Source: Rhizobiaceae bacterium
GTDB taxonomy: Bacteria; Pseudomonadota; Alphaproteobacteria; Rhizobiales; Rhizobiaceae
Assembly: GCA_017643025.1 (NCBI GenBank)
Contig: JAEPOG010000002.1
Location: 434,001-498,000 of the forward strand
Length of the DNA stretch: 64,000 nucleotides
Direction: 5' to 3'
Numbering within the stretch: position 1 is the first letter of the stretch; each line of letters starts with the position of its first letter. This document shows positions 27,039-36,063 of the stretch, piece by piece. The position numbers and the translations under genes are program-made. The notes under the pieces were generated by a model. The model saw nothing but the letters and a program-made list of their open reading frames with translations, made no database searches and was not told where the DNA came from.

Positions 27039-27275
27039 TCAGAACCCGCGATACTCGGGGAATGGCAGGCCGTTCTCCTCGAAATAGCGATTGTTTTCCT
27101 CGATAGCGTCTCTGTTTTCCGCGAGCCAGAGTTCGCTTCTGCGCTTCTGTACCGCTTCGGCGATGCTCTCTTCGGCAACGCGCGACATGTTGATGCCGAG
27201 GTCCTTGGCTTCGGTCAGAAGTTCCTTGTTGAGGGACAGGTTGACCGACTTGCGGGCGGGCGATCTGATCAGCAT
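27039..27275 (-). CDS. ccdA: CcdA-family antitoxin
   Basis: A 78-residue antitoxin: an N-terminal ribbon-helix-helix (KSVNLSLNKELLTEAKDLGINMSR region) for DNA binding and a flexible acidic tail (WLAENRDAIEENNRYFEENG) that wraps CcdB. The ATG at 27275 has GAGGAG upstream. Two ATGCGCAT palindromes lie just upstream, the likely autoregulatory operator. Gene order antitoxin then toxin matches the ccd system. Confidence 0.9.
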   Translation of the reverse strand: MLIRSPARKSVNLSLNKELLTEAKDLGINMSRVAEESIAEAVQKRRSELWLAENRDAIEENNRYFEENGLPFPEYRGF

Positions 27276-27288
27276 GGGCGCGCTCCTC

Positions 27289-27310
27289 ATGCGCATAATC
27301 TATGCGCATA
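27289..27310 (-). promoter_or_regulatory. ccdA operator: paired ATGCGCAT palindromes
   Basis: ATGCGCAT occurs at 27289-27296 and 27302-27309, each copy self-complementary, 13 bases centre to centre, both extended to ATGCGCATA. The pair lies 14 bases upstream of the ccdA ATG on the minus strand. Multiple short palindromes at this position suit cooperative binding by a ribbon-helix-helix antitoxin. Not recognised as any other common site. Confidence 0.6.
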
Positions 27311-27334
27311 TAGGTGTGCGGGCAAGAGGCGCGG

Positions 27335-29146
27335 TTAGCCCTCGACCTCCTCCCTGAGCATTTCGAGTTGCAGCCACTCCTCCTCCATGGCGGCGAGCTT
27401 GTCGCGGGCCATGTCGAGCTTTGCGGCGGCGTCGGCGAACGCCTTGGGATCCTTTGAGTAGAGGTCCGGATCGGCGAGTTTCGCTTCCAGCTTGCCGATC
27501 TCGGCACTCGCCGCCTCCATCTGCTTTGGCAGTGTTTCGAGCGCGTGCTTCTGCTTGAAGGACAGCTTCTTCGAAGTCGCACGGGGCTTCACGGGCGATG
27601 CTGATTGCTCCTTGGGTGGTCTGGCAGCCGCCGCCGACGGCCGCGCGGCGATGCCGGCGCTGCCGCGCTGGGCAAGCATGTCGGAATAGCCGCCGGCATA
27701 TTCGGTCCACCGGCCGTCGCCTTCAGGAACCAGCAGGCTGGTGACGGTACGGTCAAGGAAATCGCGGTCGTGGCTGACCAGGATGACTGTTCCCGGAAAA
27801 CCGGAGACCAGTTCCTGCAGGAGATCGAGCGTCTCCATGTCGAGATCGTTGGTCGGCTCGTCCAGCACCAGCAGGTTGGCCGGCTGCGCCAGGATGCGCG
27901 CCAGCGCGAGACGGGCTCTCTCGCCACCTGAGAGATCGCGCACAGGGGAGCGCGCCTGTTCCGGTTTGAACAGGAAGTCCTTCATGTATGATACGACGTG
28001 TTTTGGCGTGCCGTTGACCGAGATCTGGTCGCCTGCGCCGCGTGTCAGATAGTGCGCAACGGTCTCGGCCGGGTCGGGGATGTCGCGGTGCTGGTCAAGT
28101 GCCGCGATTTCCAGATTGGCGCCCAGGCGAACGGTCCCGGTCTCAGGCGTCATCGAACCGATGAGCAGCTTGAGCAGCGTCGTCTTGCCGGCGCCGTTGG
28201 GGCCGACGAGGCCGAGGCGGTCGCCGCGCGCCACGCGGATCGAGAAGTCGCGGACGATGGGGTTCGAGCCGTAACTCTTGGCGATGCCCTTAGCCTCGAT
28301 CACCAGCTTGCCGGATTCGGCGGCGTCCGAAGCGGCTAGTGCGGCGACGCCCTCCGGTCCGCGATGGGAGCGGTGGCGCTGCCGCATCGACTGTAGTTCA
28401 CCGAGGCGGCGCATGTTGCGCTTGCGCCGGGCAGTCACGCCATAGCGCAGCCAGTGTTCCTCGCGCGCGATCTGGCGGCCGAGCTTATGCTGGTCTCGCT
28501 CCTCCTCTTCCAGCAGCTGGTCGCGCCACTCCTCGAAAGCGCCGAAGCCCTGGTCGAGGCGGCGGGTTGTGCCCCGGTCGAGCCAGACCGTCGCTTTCGA
28601 GACACGCTCCAGAAAGCGGCGGTCGTGCGAAATGAGCACGATGGCCGAGGACGAACGCACCAGTTCCTGCTCCAGCCATTCGATCGTGGCGAGGTCGAGA
28701 TGATTGGTCGGCTCGTCCAAGAGCAGGATGTCTGGCGCCGGCGCCAGAACGCGGGCGATTGCCGCGCGCCGCCCCTCGCCGCCGGAAAGGGTGGAGGGAT
28801 TTTCGTCGCCGGTGAGGCCGAGGCCGTCCAGCAGATAGTCGGCGCGGTTCTGGTCGTCGGCGGGCCCTAGCCCAGCAACCGCATAGTCGCGCACGGTGGC
28901 GAAGCCCGCCGTGTCGGGCACCTGCGGCAGATAACGGACCGTCGCAGTCGGCTGGCGGAAAACCTTGCCGTCCTGCGGCTCCGTCATACCTGCAGCGATT
29001 TTCAGCAGAGTCGATTTGCCGGAACCGTTGCGGCCGACCAGCGCGATGCGCTCGCCCGCGGAAACGCTGAGAGCCGCGCCATCGAGCAGCCGCTCGCTGC
29101 CGAAGGACAGATGGATATCGTCAAGCTGCAGAAGCGGCGGCGCCAA
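27335..29146 (-). CDS. ABC-F family ATPase, Uup-like
   Basis: A 603-residue cytosolic protein with two ABC domains and no membrane segment. Walker A motifs are GRNGSGKSTL and GPNGAGKTTL, signatures LSGGEGRRAA and LSGGERARLA, Walker B ILLLDEPTNHLD and LLVLDEPTNDLD. The linker is basic (TARRKRNMRRLGELQSMRQRH) and a C-terminal coiled coil of about 80 residues follows, the Uup layout. Uup is implicated in ribosome or DNA-junction processing. The TTG at 29146, three bases from the thiN stop and with GAGGGGG upstream, is the best start. Confidence 0.9.
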   Translation of the reverse strand: MAPPLLQLDDIHLSFGSERLLDGAALSVSAGERIALVGRNGSGKSTLLKIAAGMTEPQDGKVFRQPTATVRYLPQVPDTAGFATVRDYAVAGLGPADDQNRADYLLDGLGLTGDENPSTLSGGEGRRAAIARVLAPAPDILLLDEPTNHLDLATIEWLEQELVRSSSAIVLISHDRRFLERVSKATVWLDRGTTRRLDQGFGAFEEWRDQLLEEEERDQHKLGRQIAREEHWLRYGVTARRKRNMRRLGELQSMRQRHRSHRGPEGVAALAASDAAESGKLVIEAKGIAKSYGSNPIVRDFSIRVARGDRLGLVGPNGAGKTTLLKLLIGSMTPETGTVRLGANLEIAALDQHRDIPDPAETVAHYLTRGAGDQISVNGTPKHVVSYMKDFLFKPEQARSPVRDLSGGERARLALARILAQPANLLVLDEPTNDLDMETLDLLQELVSGFPGTVILVSHDRDFLDRTVTSLLVPEGDGRWTEYAGGYSDMLAQRGSAGIAARPSAAAARPPKEQSASPVKPRATSKKLSFKQKHALETLPKQMEAASAEIGKLEAKLADPDLYSKDPKAFADAAAKLDMARDKLAAMEEEWLQLEMLREEVEG

Positions 29147-29148
29147 GG

Positions 29149-29790
29149 TCAGCGCGCCCCCTCGGGCAGGTGTGCGATCAGCATGGCGCGGCCTGCTTCG
29201 AGTTCCGCGTCTAGAGAGGACATGACCTCGTTCGACATTGTGAGTGACGACCCAAAAGGAACCAGCCTTTTGTCGAGGGGCCATTTCACGCCCTTGAGCG
29301 TCAGGCCGGTGAGTTCGTTGAAGCCGATTACGGAGAACACAGTGCCGGGCGGGTAGTCGAACGACGCCCGGCCCGGCAGCAACGGGCGGCCTTCGGTGGT
29401 GCCACTGGTCAGCAGCACGTCATGTCCGTCCTCGGCCATGCGCATGGCGACCGCCAGATGCAGATATTCGTGGTCGGCGCGCTCGCCACCGAATGCGCCT
29501 GCGATGACGAATGCTTTCGCGCCGCGCTCGATTGCGATGTCGATGGCGATCTCGCCGTCGGTCTTGTCCTTTTCATGCGAAAACCGGGCAGTCGGAATCG
29601 CGGCATGCTCGGCAAGATGCTCTTCTGTGGCGGAGTCGAAATCGCCCGCCCACAGCTCGGGCACGACGCCGAGCGCAACGGCATGGCGTATGCCGGAATC
29701 GGCGGCGATGACGCGGCTGGCGGCAATCTGCGCGCGTAGCCGGGGCGTCGCGACGAGGTCGCCGCCGAGAAGGATCGTGAATTGGCTCAT
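29149..29790 (-). CDS. thiN: thiamine pyrophosphokinase
   Basis: A 213-residue enzyme that transfers pyrophosphate from ATP to thiamine, giving thiamine pyrophosphate. Family features are VIAADSGIRHAVALGVVPELWAGDFDSA, the acidic KDKTDGEIAIDIAIERGA block and AGAFGGERADHEYLHL. The ATG at 29790 has AGGAG eight bases upstream. It is divergent from the TPP-riboswitch-controlled thiBPQ, so uptake and activation of thiamine are adjacent. The ABC-F gene follows with the ends almost touching. Confidence 0.95.
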   Translation of the reverse strand: MSQFTILLGGDLVATPRLRAQIAASRVIAADSGIRHAVALGVVPELWAGDFDSATEEHLAEHAAIPTARFSHEKDKTDGEIAIDIAIERGAKAFVIAGAFGGERADHEYLHLAVAMRMAEDGHDVLLTSGTTEGRPLLPGRASFDYPPGTVFSVIGFNELTGLTLKGVKWPLDKRLVPFGSSLTMSNEVMSSLDAELEAGRAMLIAHLPEGAR

Positions 29791-29884
29791 CGGCGCGCTC
29801 CTATCACGCAGGATCGGCGATGTGGAAGCGGCCTGGCCCAAATCGACCCGGTTGCCAGCGCAAGGCGAAAGCCCTAATTGTGAA

Positions 29885-29990
29885 AGCGCTCTAACGGGGT
29901 GCCGGACTTTGGTCCGGCTGAGAGGCGAAGGGGAAACCCGGCCAACCCGCTGAACCTGATCCGGTTTGTACCGGCGGAGGGATTAGACGC
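29885..29990 (+). ncRNA. TPP riboswitch (THI element) controlling thiBPQ
   Basis: The leader carries the TPP aptamer core in order: ACGGGGTGC at 29894, a stem GCCGGAC-TTTG-GTCCGGC (29901-29918), CTGAGA in the conserved internal loop, then ACCCGCTGAACCTGATCCGG and CCGGCGGAGGGA near 29977-29982. These blocks match the THI box consensus closely. In alphaproteobacteria it normally represses when TPP is bound, by blocking translation or stopping transcription. No clear terminator follows, so sequestration of the AAGGAGG ribosome site of thiB is more likely. Confidence 0.95.
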
Positions 29991-30038
29991 TTTGCCAAGG
30001 CGCCGATTCCCGATCAACGAAGGAAGAAGGAGGCGCCG

Positions 30039-31046
30039 ATGCGCACGATCCGTACCAGCCTGTTCGCCACCGCAGCCCTGATTGTCGGCATGTCCGTTGC
30101 GAGCGCGCGGGACAAAACGCTCACCGTCTACACCTATGAGAGCTTCACCTCGGAATGGGGACCGGGGCCAAAAGTGAGAGAGGCCTTCGAGGCCGAGTGC
30201 AGTTGCACGCTCGACTTCGTGCCGGTGGCCGACGGCGTGGCACTGCTCAACCGGCTCAAGCTGGAAGGCGAGGGGACGGAAGCCGACATTGTGCTCGGTC
30301 TCGACACCAATCTGACCCATGAGGCGCGCGCAACGGGCCTGTTCGCGCCGCACGGAATAACGCTCGATAATGTCAGCGTTCCCGGGGGCTGGTCGGACGA
30401 GGTCTTCGTGCCATTCGATTATGGCTATTTCGCCGTGGTGTACGATACCGAAGCTGTGAAAACGCCGCCGCAAAGCCTGAAGGAATTGGTCGAAGGCGGC
30501 GGCGAGCCGAAGATCGCGATCCAGGACCCACGCACCTCGACGCCTGGCCTCGGCCTGCTGCTGTGGGTCAAGGCGATCTATGGCGACGATGCAAAGGAAG
30601 CCTGGGCGAAGCTTCAGGAGCGCGTGCTGACGGTCACTCCCGGCTGGAGCGAGTCTTACGGCCTGCTGACCTCAGGCGAGGCGCCGATGGTGCTCTCCTA
30701 CACCACTTCGCCTGCCTATCACCTGATTGCCGAGCGGGTGGACCGCTACAAGGCGGCCGAATTTGCCGAGGGGCACTACATCCAGATCGAGGTGGCCGGC
30801 ATAACCACCGCGGGCGCCGACAACCCGCTGGCGGCACAGTTCATGCAATTCATGACCGGGCCGGGCTTTCAGGACGTCATTCCGGAAACCAACTGGATGT
30901 TTCCAGCCGGGGCGACCACCGAGCCGCTAAACCCGGTGTTTGCCGATATGATCCGGCCCGAGGAGCCGCTGGTCATCGATCCGCAGAGCATCGCCGAAAA
31001 TCGCGATGCGTGGATCGACGAGTGGCTTGAGGTGATGAGCCAGTAG
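30039..31046 (+). CDS. thiB: thiamine ABC transporter substrate-binding protein
   Basis: A 335-residue periplasmic binding protein with a Sec signal peptide (residues 1-23, ending SVASARDK). Family blocks are [48 protein letters not shown] and [11 protein letters not shown]. It captures thiamine and TPP for ThiPQ. AAGGAGG six bases upstream fixes the ATG at 30039. Expression is expected to be controlled by the upstream TPP riboswitch. Confidence 0.96.
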   Translation: MRTIRTSLFATAALIVGMSVASARDKTLTVYTYESFTSEWGPGPKVREAFEAECSCTLDFVPVADGVALLNRLKLEGEGTEADIVLGLDTNLTHEARATGLFAPHGITLDNVSVPGGWSDEVFVPFDYGYFAVVYDTEAVKTPPQSLKELVEGGGEPKIAIQDPRTSTPGLGLLLWVKAIYGDDAKEAWAKLQERVLTVTPGWSESYGLLTSGEAPMVLSYTTSPAYHLIAERVDRYKAAEFAEGHYIQIEVAGITTAGADNPLAAQFMQFMTGPGFQDVIPETNWMFPAGATTEPLNPVFADMIRPEEPLVIDPQSIAENRDAWIDEWLEVMSQ

Positions 31047-31051
31047 GCCGA

Positions 31052-32662
31052 ATGACCGCCTCCCGATCCCTCCGCACCGCTCCCGGCGCAATTGCGCTGG
31101 GAGCGGTCGGCTTGTTGATTGCCGGCGCGATTGCCGGGCTGGTATGGGAAGCGGGCGCGGACTGGGCAGGCGCGGCGGATGCCTTCGATGCCTACCTCTT
31201 CCGTGTCGCGCGCTTCACGCTGTGGCAGGCGATCCTCTCGACCGTACTCTCCGTCATTCCAGGCATTCTGGTCGCACGCGCGCTGGCGCGCCAGGCAGAC
31301 TTCCCCGGCCGCGCCGTCATCGTGTGGCTGTTCGGCGTGCCGCTAGCGCTGCCGGCGATCGTCGTGGCGCTCGGCGTTCTGGCGCTGCTAGGGCGGGCAG
31401 GCATATTCGCCGATGCGCTGACTGCACTCACAGGCGACAGCTGGCCCGGCATTTATGGTCTGAGCGGCATTCTGGTGGCGCATGTGTTCTTCAACATGCC
31501 GCTGGCCGCCCGGCTGTTCCTCGAAGCACTCAATGCAGTTCCCGCAGACCACCGGCGTCTCGAGGCGCAGCTCGGCATCGGCCCGATCTCGGCATTCCGG
31601 CTGATTGAGTGGCCGGCGATCCGCGCCGCACTGCCGGGCGTGGCGATGCTGATCTTCATGCTGTGCGTCACTTCCTTCACCATCGTTCTCATCCTCGGCG
31701 GCGGACCGCGCGCGACGACGCTGGAGGTCGCGATCTATCAGGCGCTGCGCTTCGACTTCGATCCGGCCCGGGCGGTGACGCTCACCTTCATCCAGCTCGT
31801 CCTGACGGCGGCAATCGTGATCGCCGCGGCTCGGCTCGGCGCAAGCCTGTCCGGCGAGGCGTTCGTCTCGGTGTCCTCCGCCCGTGGCATCGCCGCGCGT
31901 GGCGGGGAAAGACTGTTGAACGTACTGGTCCTCCTGCTCGGGCTGGTTTTTGTCGCCGGGCCGATGACGGCGATCGTGGTGGCGGGGCTGCGCGCCGATC
32001 TTACGCGTCTTGCAGGCGAGGCGAGCGTGCAGGGCGCAGTCGCAACCAGCCTGATCCTTGCAATCGCCGCGGCTGTGTTTTCGGTCATCCTTTCACTGTC
32101 GCTTGTGTCGGCGCGGCGGGCGCTGGAACTGCGTCGCGGTACGCGCAGGCCGGGCCTGTTTGAAACGTCCACTGACCAGGGAGCGGCGCTGGTTCTTGTC
32201 GTTCCGCCTATCGTCATCGGCGCCGGCTGGTTCATCCTGCTGCGGCATACGGGATCGGTATTCGCCGCCGCGCCCTTCATGGTCGTTGCGGTCAACGCCG
32301 TGATGGCCATGCCGTTCGCCATGCGCGCCATTCGACCGGCCTACGATTCCGCCAGCGCGCGGCATGAAAGGTTGGCGGCGCAACTCGACATCAGGGGTTG
32401 GGCACGGCTCAGGCTGATCGACTGGCCGCCATTGAGGCGGCCTCTCGCCACCGCCTTCGCGTTCGCCATGGCGCTTTCGCTCGGCGATCTTGGCGTCATC
32501 GCGCTGTTCGGCAGCGAGAACGTGCAGACCCTGCCCTATCTGCTTTTGCAGCGCATGGGCGCCTATCGCACGCACGACGCAGCGGGGCTGGCGCTGATGC
32601 TGGGCGCGCTCTGTTTCGCGCTGATGATGATTGCCGACTGGCTGTCGCGGAGGAACGCATGA
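31052..32662 (+). CDS. thiP: thiamine ABC transporter permease
   Basis: A 536-residue inner-membrane permease with about twelve helices in two homologous halves. Each half has an EAA loop (AQLGIGPISAFRLIEWPAIR and AQLDIRGWARLRLIDWPPLRR) that contacts the ATPase. It lies five bases after thiB and its TGA overlaps the thiQ ATG (ATGA), so the three genes form a coupled operon. Confidence 0.96.
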   Translation: MTASRSLRTAPGAIALGAVGLLIAGAIAGLVWEAGADWAGAADAFDAYLFRVARFTLWQAILSTVLSVIPGILVARALARQADFPGRAVIVWLFGVPLALPAIVVALGVLALLGRAGIFADALTALTGDSWPGIYGLSGILVAHVFFNMPLAARLFLEALNAVPADHRRLEAQLGIGPISAFRLIEWPAIRAALPGVAMLIFMLCVTSFTIVLILGGGPRATTLEVAIYQALRFDFDPARAVTLTFIQLVLTAAIVIAAARLGASLSGEAFVSVSSARGIAARGGERLLNVLVLLLGLVFVAGPMTAIVVAGLRADLTRLAGEASVQGAVATSLILAIAAAVFSVILSLSLVSARRALELRRGTRRPGLFETSTDQGAALVLVVPPIVIGAGWFILLRHTGSVFAAAPFMVVAVNAVMAMPFAMRAIRPAYDSASARHERLAAQLDIRGWARLRLIDWPPLRRPLATAFAFAMALSLGDLGVIALFGSENVQTLPYLLLQRMGAYRTHDAAGLALMLGALCFALMMIADWLSRRNA

Positions 32663-33381
32663 GCGGGGCAAATATCCAATGCCGTGCGGTGCGGTTCAGC
32701 CGCGCCGGTATGGAATTCACCTTCGATTTCAGCGTCGATGCGTCCGACATCGTCGCCGTGATGGGGCCGAGCGGCTCGGGCAAGTCGACCCTACTTGACC
32801 TGATCGCTGGCTTCGAGACGCCTCAGTCCGGTGCGATCCGGATTGGGAATGCGGATGTCGCGCAGCTGCCGCCGGCGCAGCGGCCCGTCTCCATGGTCTT
32901 TCAGGAAAACAATCTGTTCGGCCATCTCGACGTGTTCTCCAATGTCGCGCTGGGCCGCTCGCCGTCATTGAAACTCGACGATGAAGACCGCGCGGACGTT
33001 CACGAGGCGATCGAACGTGTCGGCCTTGCCGGAAAGGACAAGCGACTGCCGCCGGCACTTTCGGGCGGCGAACGGCAGCGCGTGGCGCTGGCGCGGGTGC
33101 TGGTTCGCGACAGGCCGGTCCTGCTTCTGGACGAACCCTTTGCCTCGCTCGGGCCGGCGCTGCGCAGGGAGATGGTGGAGCTTGTCCAGGCGCTCCATGC
33201 CGAGAGAGGCATGACGGTGCTCATGGCGACGCATCACCCCGACGACGCCGAGCGGCTTGCAACCCGGATGATCTATGTCGAGGAGGGCGCAGTCGCCGCG
33301 CAGGGACCGGCGGCCGAATTCTTCGGCGAAGATGCGCCGGATGCCTTCCAGCGCTACCTTGGATCGGAGCGCCGCGGATAG
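32659..33381 (+). CDS. thiQ: thiamine ABC transporter ATP-binding protein
   Basis: A 240-residue ABC ATPase: Walker A GPSGSGKST (35-43), Q-loop VFQENNLFGHL, signature LSGGERQRVALARVL, Walker B VLLLDEPFASLGP and H-loop ATHHPDDAERLA. The spelling FQENNLF and the D-loop serine-leucine-glycine are typical of ThiQ. GAGGAACGC precedes the ATG. Completes thiBPQ. Confidence 0.96.
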   Translation: MSGANIQCRAVRFSRAGMEFTFDFSVDASDIVAVMGPSGSGKSTLLDLIAGFETPQSGAIRIGNADVAQLPPAQRPVSMVFQENNLFGHLDVFSNVALGRSPSLKLDDEDRADVHEAIERVGLAGKDKRLPPALSGGERQRVALARVLVRDRPVLLLDEPFASLGPALRREMVELVQALHAERGMTVLMATHHPDDAERLATRMIYVEEGAVAAQGPAAEFFGEDAPDAFQRYLGSERRG

Positions 33382-33573
33382 CCTCGCCCGCATGGCGACA
33401 CAATTGCGCGGCATTTGCGCAACGCAGTTGCTTCATTCTTGCCCTTGCGGGATGTGAGCGGGTGGCCGTGGCGAGCCACGCTGCTATACCGCACGCAAAA
33501 TGCCCGAAAGGACCTAACGCTGCCACGACACCCGCAGACCGGCCATTTGCGCCCGACCTTGGAGCGCAAGAGC

Positions 33574-35025
33574 ATGCGTATCGCCATATCGGCAGCGCTG
33601 TCCATCATGCTCGCGGGCTGTCAGGGTATCGACTTCGGCGACAGCAGCAGCTTTCGGCCGTCTTCCAGCCCGGTAACCGTCGATACCGTCAGCCGCAACG
33701 ATAGGCTCGCCGGCATCGCGCGCGAGCAGCATCCGCGCATCCTGGCGACTTATGGCGGTGAATATTCCGACCAGAAGCTGGAGCGCGCGGTCGCCAAGAT
33801 CGTCGGCGATCTCATCGCGGCTTCGGATGACCCGACCCAGACTTACCGGGTGACCATTCTCAACTCGCCCAACATAAACGCATTCGCCCTGCCGGGCGGC
33901 TATCTCTACGTGACGCGGGGCCTGCTGGCGCTGGCCAACGACTCGGCCGAACTGGCGACCGTGATCGCCCACGAAATGGGGCATGTGACAGCCAATCATG
34001 GCATCCAACGGCAGCAGAAAGAGGCCGAGGAGGTGCTGGCCGCCGAAGTGGTCAACGACGTGCTTGGCGGCGGCGCCAATGCCCAAGTGGCGCTGGTGCG
34101 CGGCAAGCTCAGGCTAGCCCAGTTCTCGCGCAACCAGGAGCTGGAGGCCGACGCAATCGGCATCCGCGTGGCGGGCAATGCGGGATACGACCCCTATGCG
34201 GCAGCGCGTTTCCTGCAATCCATGGCGACCTACAGCGAATTTCGCACGGTGAGCGGGGCCGGTGATGCCAGTCTCGACTTCCTTGCCTCCCATCCCAACG
34301 CGCCGCAGCGCATCGAGCTTGCCCAGCGGCATGCACGCCAGTTCGGCCCGCCGGGAACCGGGGAGCGCGGCCGCGAGGCCCTGCTCGCCGGCATCGACGG
34401 GCTGCTGTTTGGCGATACGCCCGAGGAAGGATATGTGCGCGGACGCACTTTCCTGCATCCCAAGCTCGGGATCGCGTTTTCCGTTCCCGACGGGTTCGTC
34501 ATCGACAATTCCGCCGCTGCGGTAACCGCGGCCGGGCCGGGCGACATGGCGGTCCGGTTTGATGGCGTCACGCTCGACCGGCGGATCGGCCTGACGGACT
34601 ATCTGCGTTCGGGTTGGGTGCAGGGGCTCGATCCCGGCAGCATCAGGGCCGCCTCCGTCAACGGCAACGACGCTGCGCGGGCGCGCGCCAGCGCCGATGG
34701 CTGGCAGTTCGACATCGCCGTCGTGCGCGCCGGCTCGCAGGTCTACCGCCTGCTGACCGCAGCGCCGATGAACAGCCCCTCGCTCAGCCCGGTGGCGAAT
34801 TCGGTCGTGGACAGCTTCAGGGTGCTGTCGCGAAGCGAACTGGACGCGCTGCAGCCGTTGAGGATTCGGGTCGTCACCGTGCGCCCGGGTGAAAACGTCG
34901 CATCGCTGGCAGCGCGGATGTCGGGTGTCGATCGCAAACTGGAACTGTTCCGCCTGCTCAACGGCCTTGCACCGGGCGCAAGCGTTTCGGTCGGCGACAA
35001 GGTGAAAATCGTCACCGAAGGTTAG
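33574..35025 (+). CDS. M48-family zinc metalloprotease lipoprotein with LysM-like C-terminus
   Basis: A 483-residue secreted protease. The lipobox LAGC puts the lipidated cysteine at residue 16. The peptidase site HEMGH (133-137) with the downstream zinc ligand in QELEADAIG marks family M48; the surroundings match envelope proteases of the BepA/LoiP type. The C-terminal 50 residues (TVRPGENVASLAARM to VSVGDKVKIV) look like a LysM peptidoglycan-binding module. The ATG at 33574 is chosen because the lipoprotein signal starts here. Confidence 0.88.
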   Translation: MRIAISAALSIMLAGCQGIDFGDSSSFRPSSSPVTVDTVSRNDRLAGIAREQHPRILATYGGEYSDQKLERAVAKIVGDLIAASDDPTQTYRVTILNSPNINAFALPGGYLYVTRGLLALANDSAELATVIAHEMGHVTANHGIQRQQKEAEEVLAAEVVNDVLGGGANAQVALVRGKLRLAQFSRNQELEADAIGIRVAGNAGYDPYAAARFLQSMATYSEFRTVSGAGDASLDFLASHPNAPQRIELAQRHARQFGPPGTGERGREALLAGIDGLLFGDTPEEGYVRGRTFLHPKLGIAFSVPDGFVIDNSAAAVTAAGPGDMAVRFDGVTLDRRIGLTDYLRSGWVQGLDPGSIRAASVNGNDAARARASADGWQFDIAVVRAGSQVYRLLTAAPMNSPSLSPVANSVVDSFRVLSRSELDALQPLRIRVVTVRPGENVASLAARMSGVDRKLELFRLLNGLAPGASVSVGDKVKIVTEG

Positions 35026-35038
35026 CGTCGCGTCGCCT

Positions 35039-35899
35039 TCAGGCCGTTGGCGCGCCGAGCTGCGGGTGGGCCTTCAGCAGGGCAGCGCGCAGTTTTTCCA
35101 GCGCGCGGCTCTCAATCTGGCGCACGCGCTCCTTGGAAATGCCGAGCGTTTCGCCGAGCGATTCGAGCGTTGCGCCGGTCTCGCGCAGCCGCCGCTCGCG
35201 AACGATTCGCAGCTCCCGTTCGTTGAGCTCACCCAGCGCCGCACTAAGCCATTCCGACCGGCGCTGGTCATCGATTGTCTTCTCGGCAAGCTGGTCCGGT
35301 AGCGGGTCGTCCGAGACGAGAAAGTCCTGGCGGTCCGAACTGCCGTTTTCATCGGTCAACGGTGCGTTGAGCGATGCGTCTGGTCCGGAGAGCCGCGAGT
35401 CCATCAGCTCCACGTCGGCGGAGGAAACACCCAGCGTGTCGGATATGCGGCGGTAGAGATCGCCCGAGGTCAGCATCTCGCTGCCGTTTGCGAGCCGTGC
35501 GCGCAGCCGGCGCAGGTTGAAGAACAGCGATTTCTGGGCAGAACTGGTGCCGCCGCGCACGATGGACCAGTTGCGCAGGATGTAGTCCTGGATCGAGGCG
35601 CGTATCCACCAGGTTGCATAGGTGGAAAAGCGCACCTCGCGATCCGGATCGAACCGGGCTGCCGCTTCCAGCAGGCCGACATGGCCTTCCTGCACGAGGT
35701 CGCTCATCGGCAGGCCGAAGCCGCGGAACTTGGCGGCCATGGCAATCACCAGCCGCATGTGAGCCATCGTGATGCGGTGCAGCGCGTCCTGATCGCGTCG
35801 CTCCTTCCACCGCAAGGCGAGGTCGTGCTCCTCCTCGCGGTCGAGATAAGGCGCCTTCATGGCGCTGCGAACAATCGTATTTGCGGGCGGTTCGTACAT
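35039..35899 (-). CDS. rpoH2: RNA polymerase sigma factor RpoH2-type (sigma-32 family)
   Basis: A 286-residue heat-shock-class sigma factor. Region 2 includes DLVQEGHVGLLEAAARFDP and FSTYATWWIRASIQDYILRNWS; the RpoH box is QKSLFFNLRRLRARL; region 4.2 holds LESLGETLGISKERVRQIESRAL. Sequence spelling and length fit the second RpoH of Hyphomicrobiales, which responds to oxidative and heat stress. GGGAG seven bases upstream supports the start. It is divergent from ispG. Confidence 0.93.
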   Translation of the reverse strand: MYEPPANTIVRSAMKAPYLDREEEHDLALRWKERRDQDALHRITMAHMRLVIAMAAKFRGFGLPMSDLVQEGHVGLLEAAARFDPDREVRFSTYATWWIRASIQDYILRNWSIVRGGTSSAQKSLFFNLRRLRARLANGSEMLTSGDLYRRISDTLGVSSADVELMDSRLSGPDASLNAPLTDENGSSDRQDFLVSDDPLPDQLAEKTIDDQRRSEWLSAALGELNERELRIVRERRLRETGATLESLGETLGISKERVRQIESRALEKLRAALLKAHPQLGAPTA

Positions 35900-36063
35900 G
35901 ATCCACTCCCAACGTTGCCATTCAATGTGGCGGGGCAGGATGGCGATCCAAAGGCGTCAAGCACCGGATTACGCAATCGTGAACGGCGCCTGCCTGCCAT
36001 TGACATCGCGGCGGCCCTCCGCCACCTGAACAGAAACGAACGAACCCGCAGAAAGGTTGCGGC

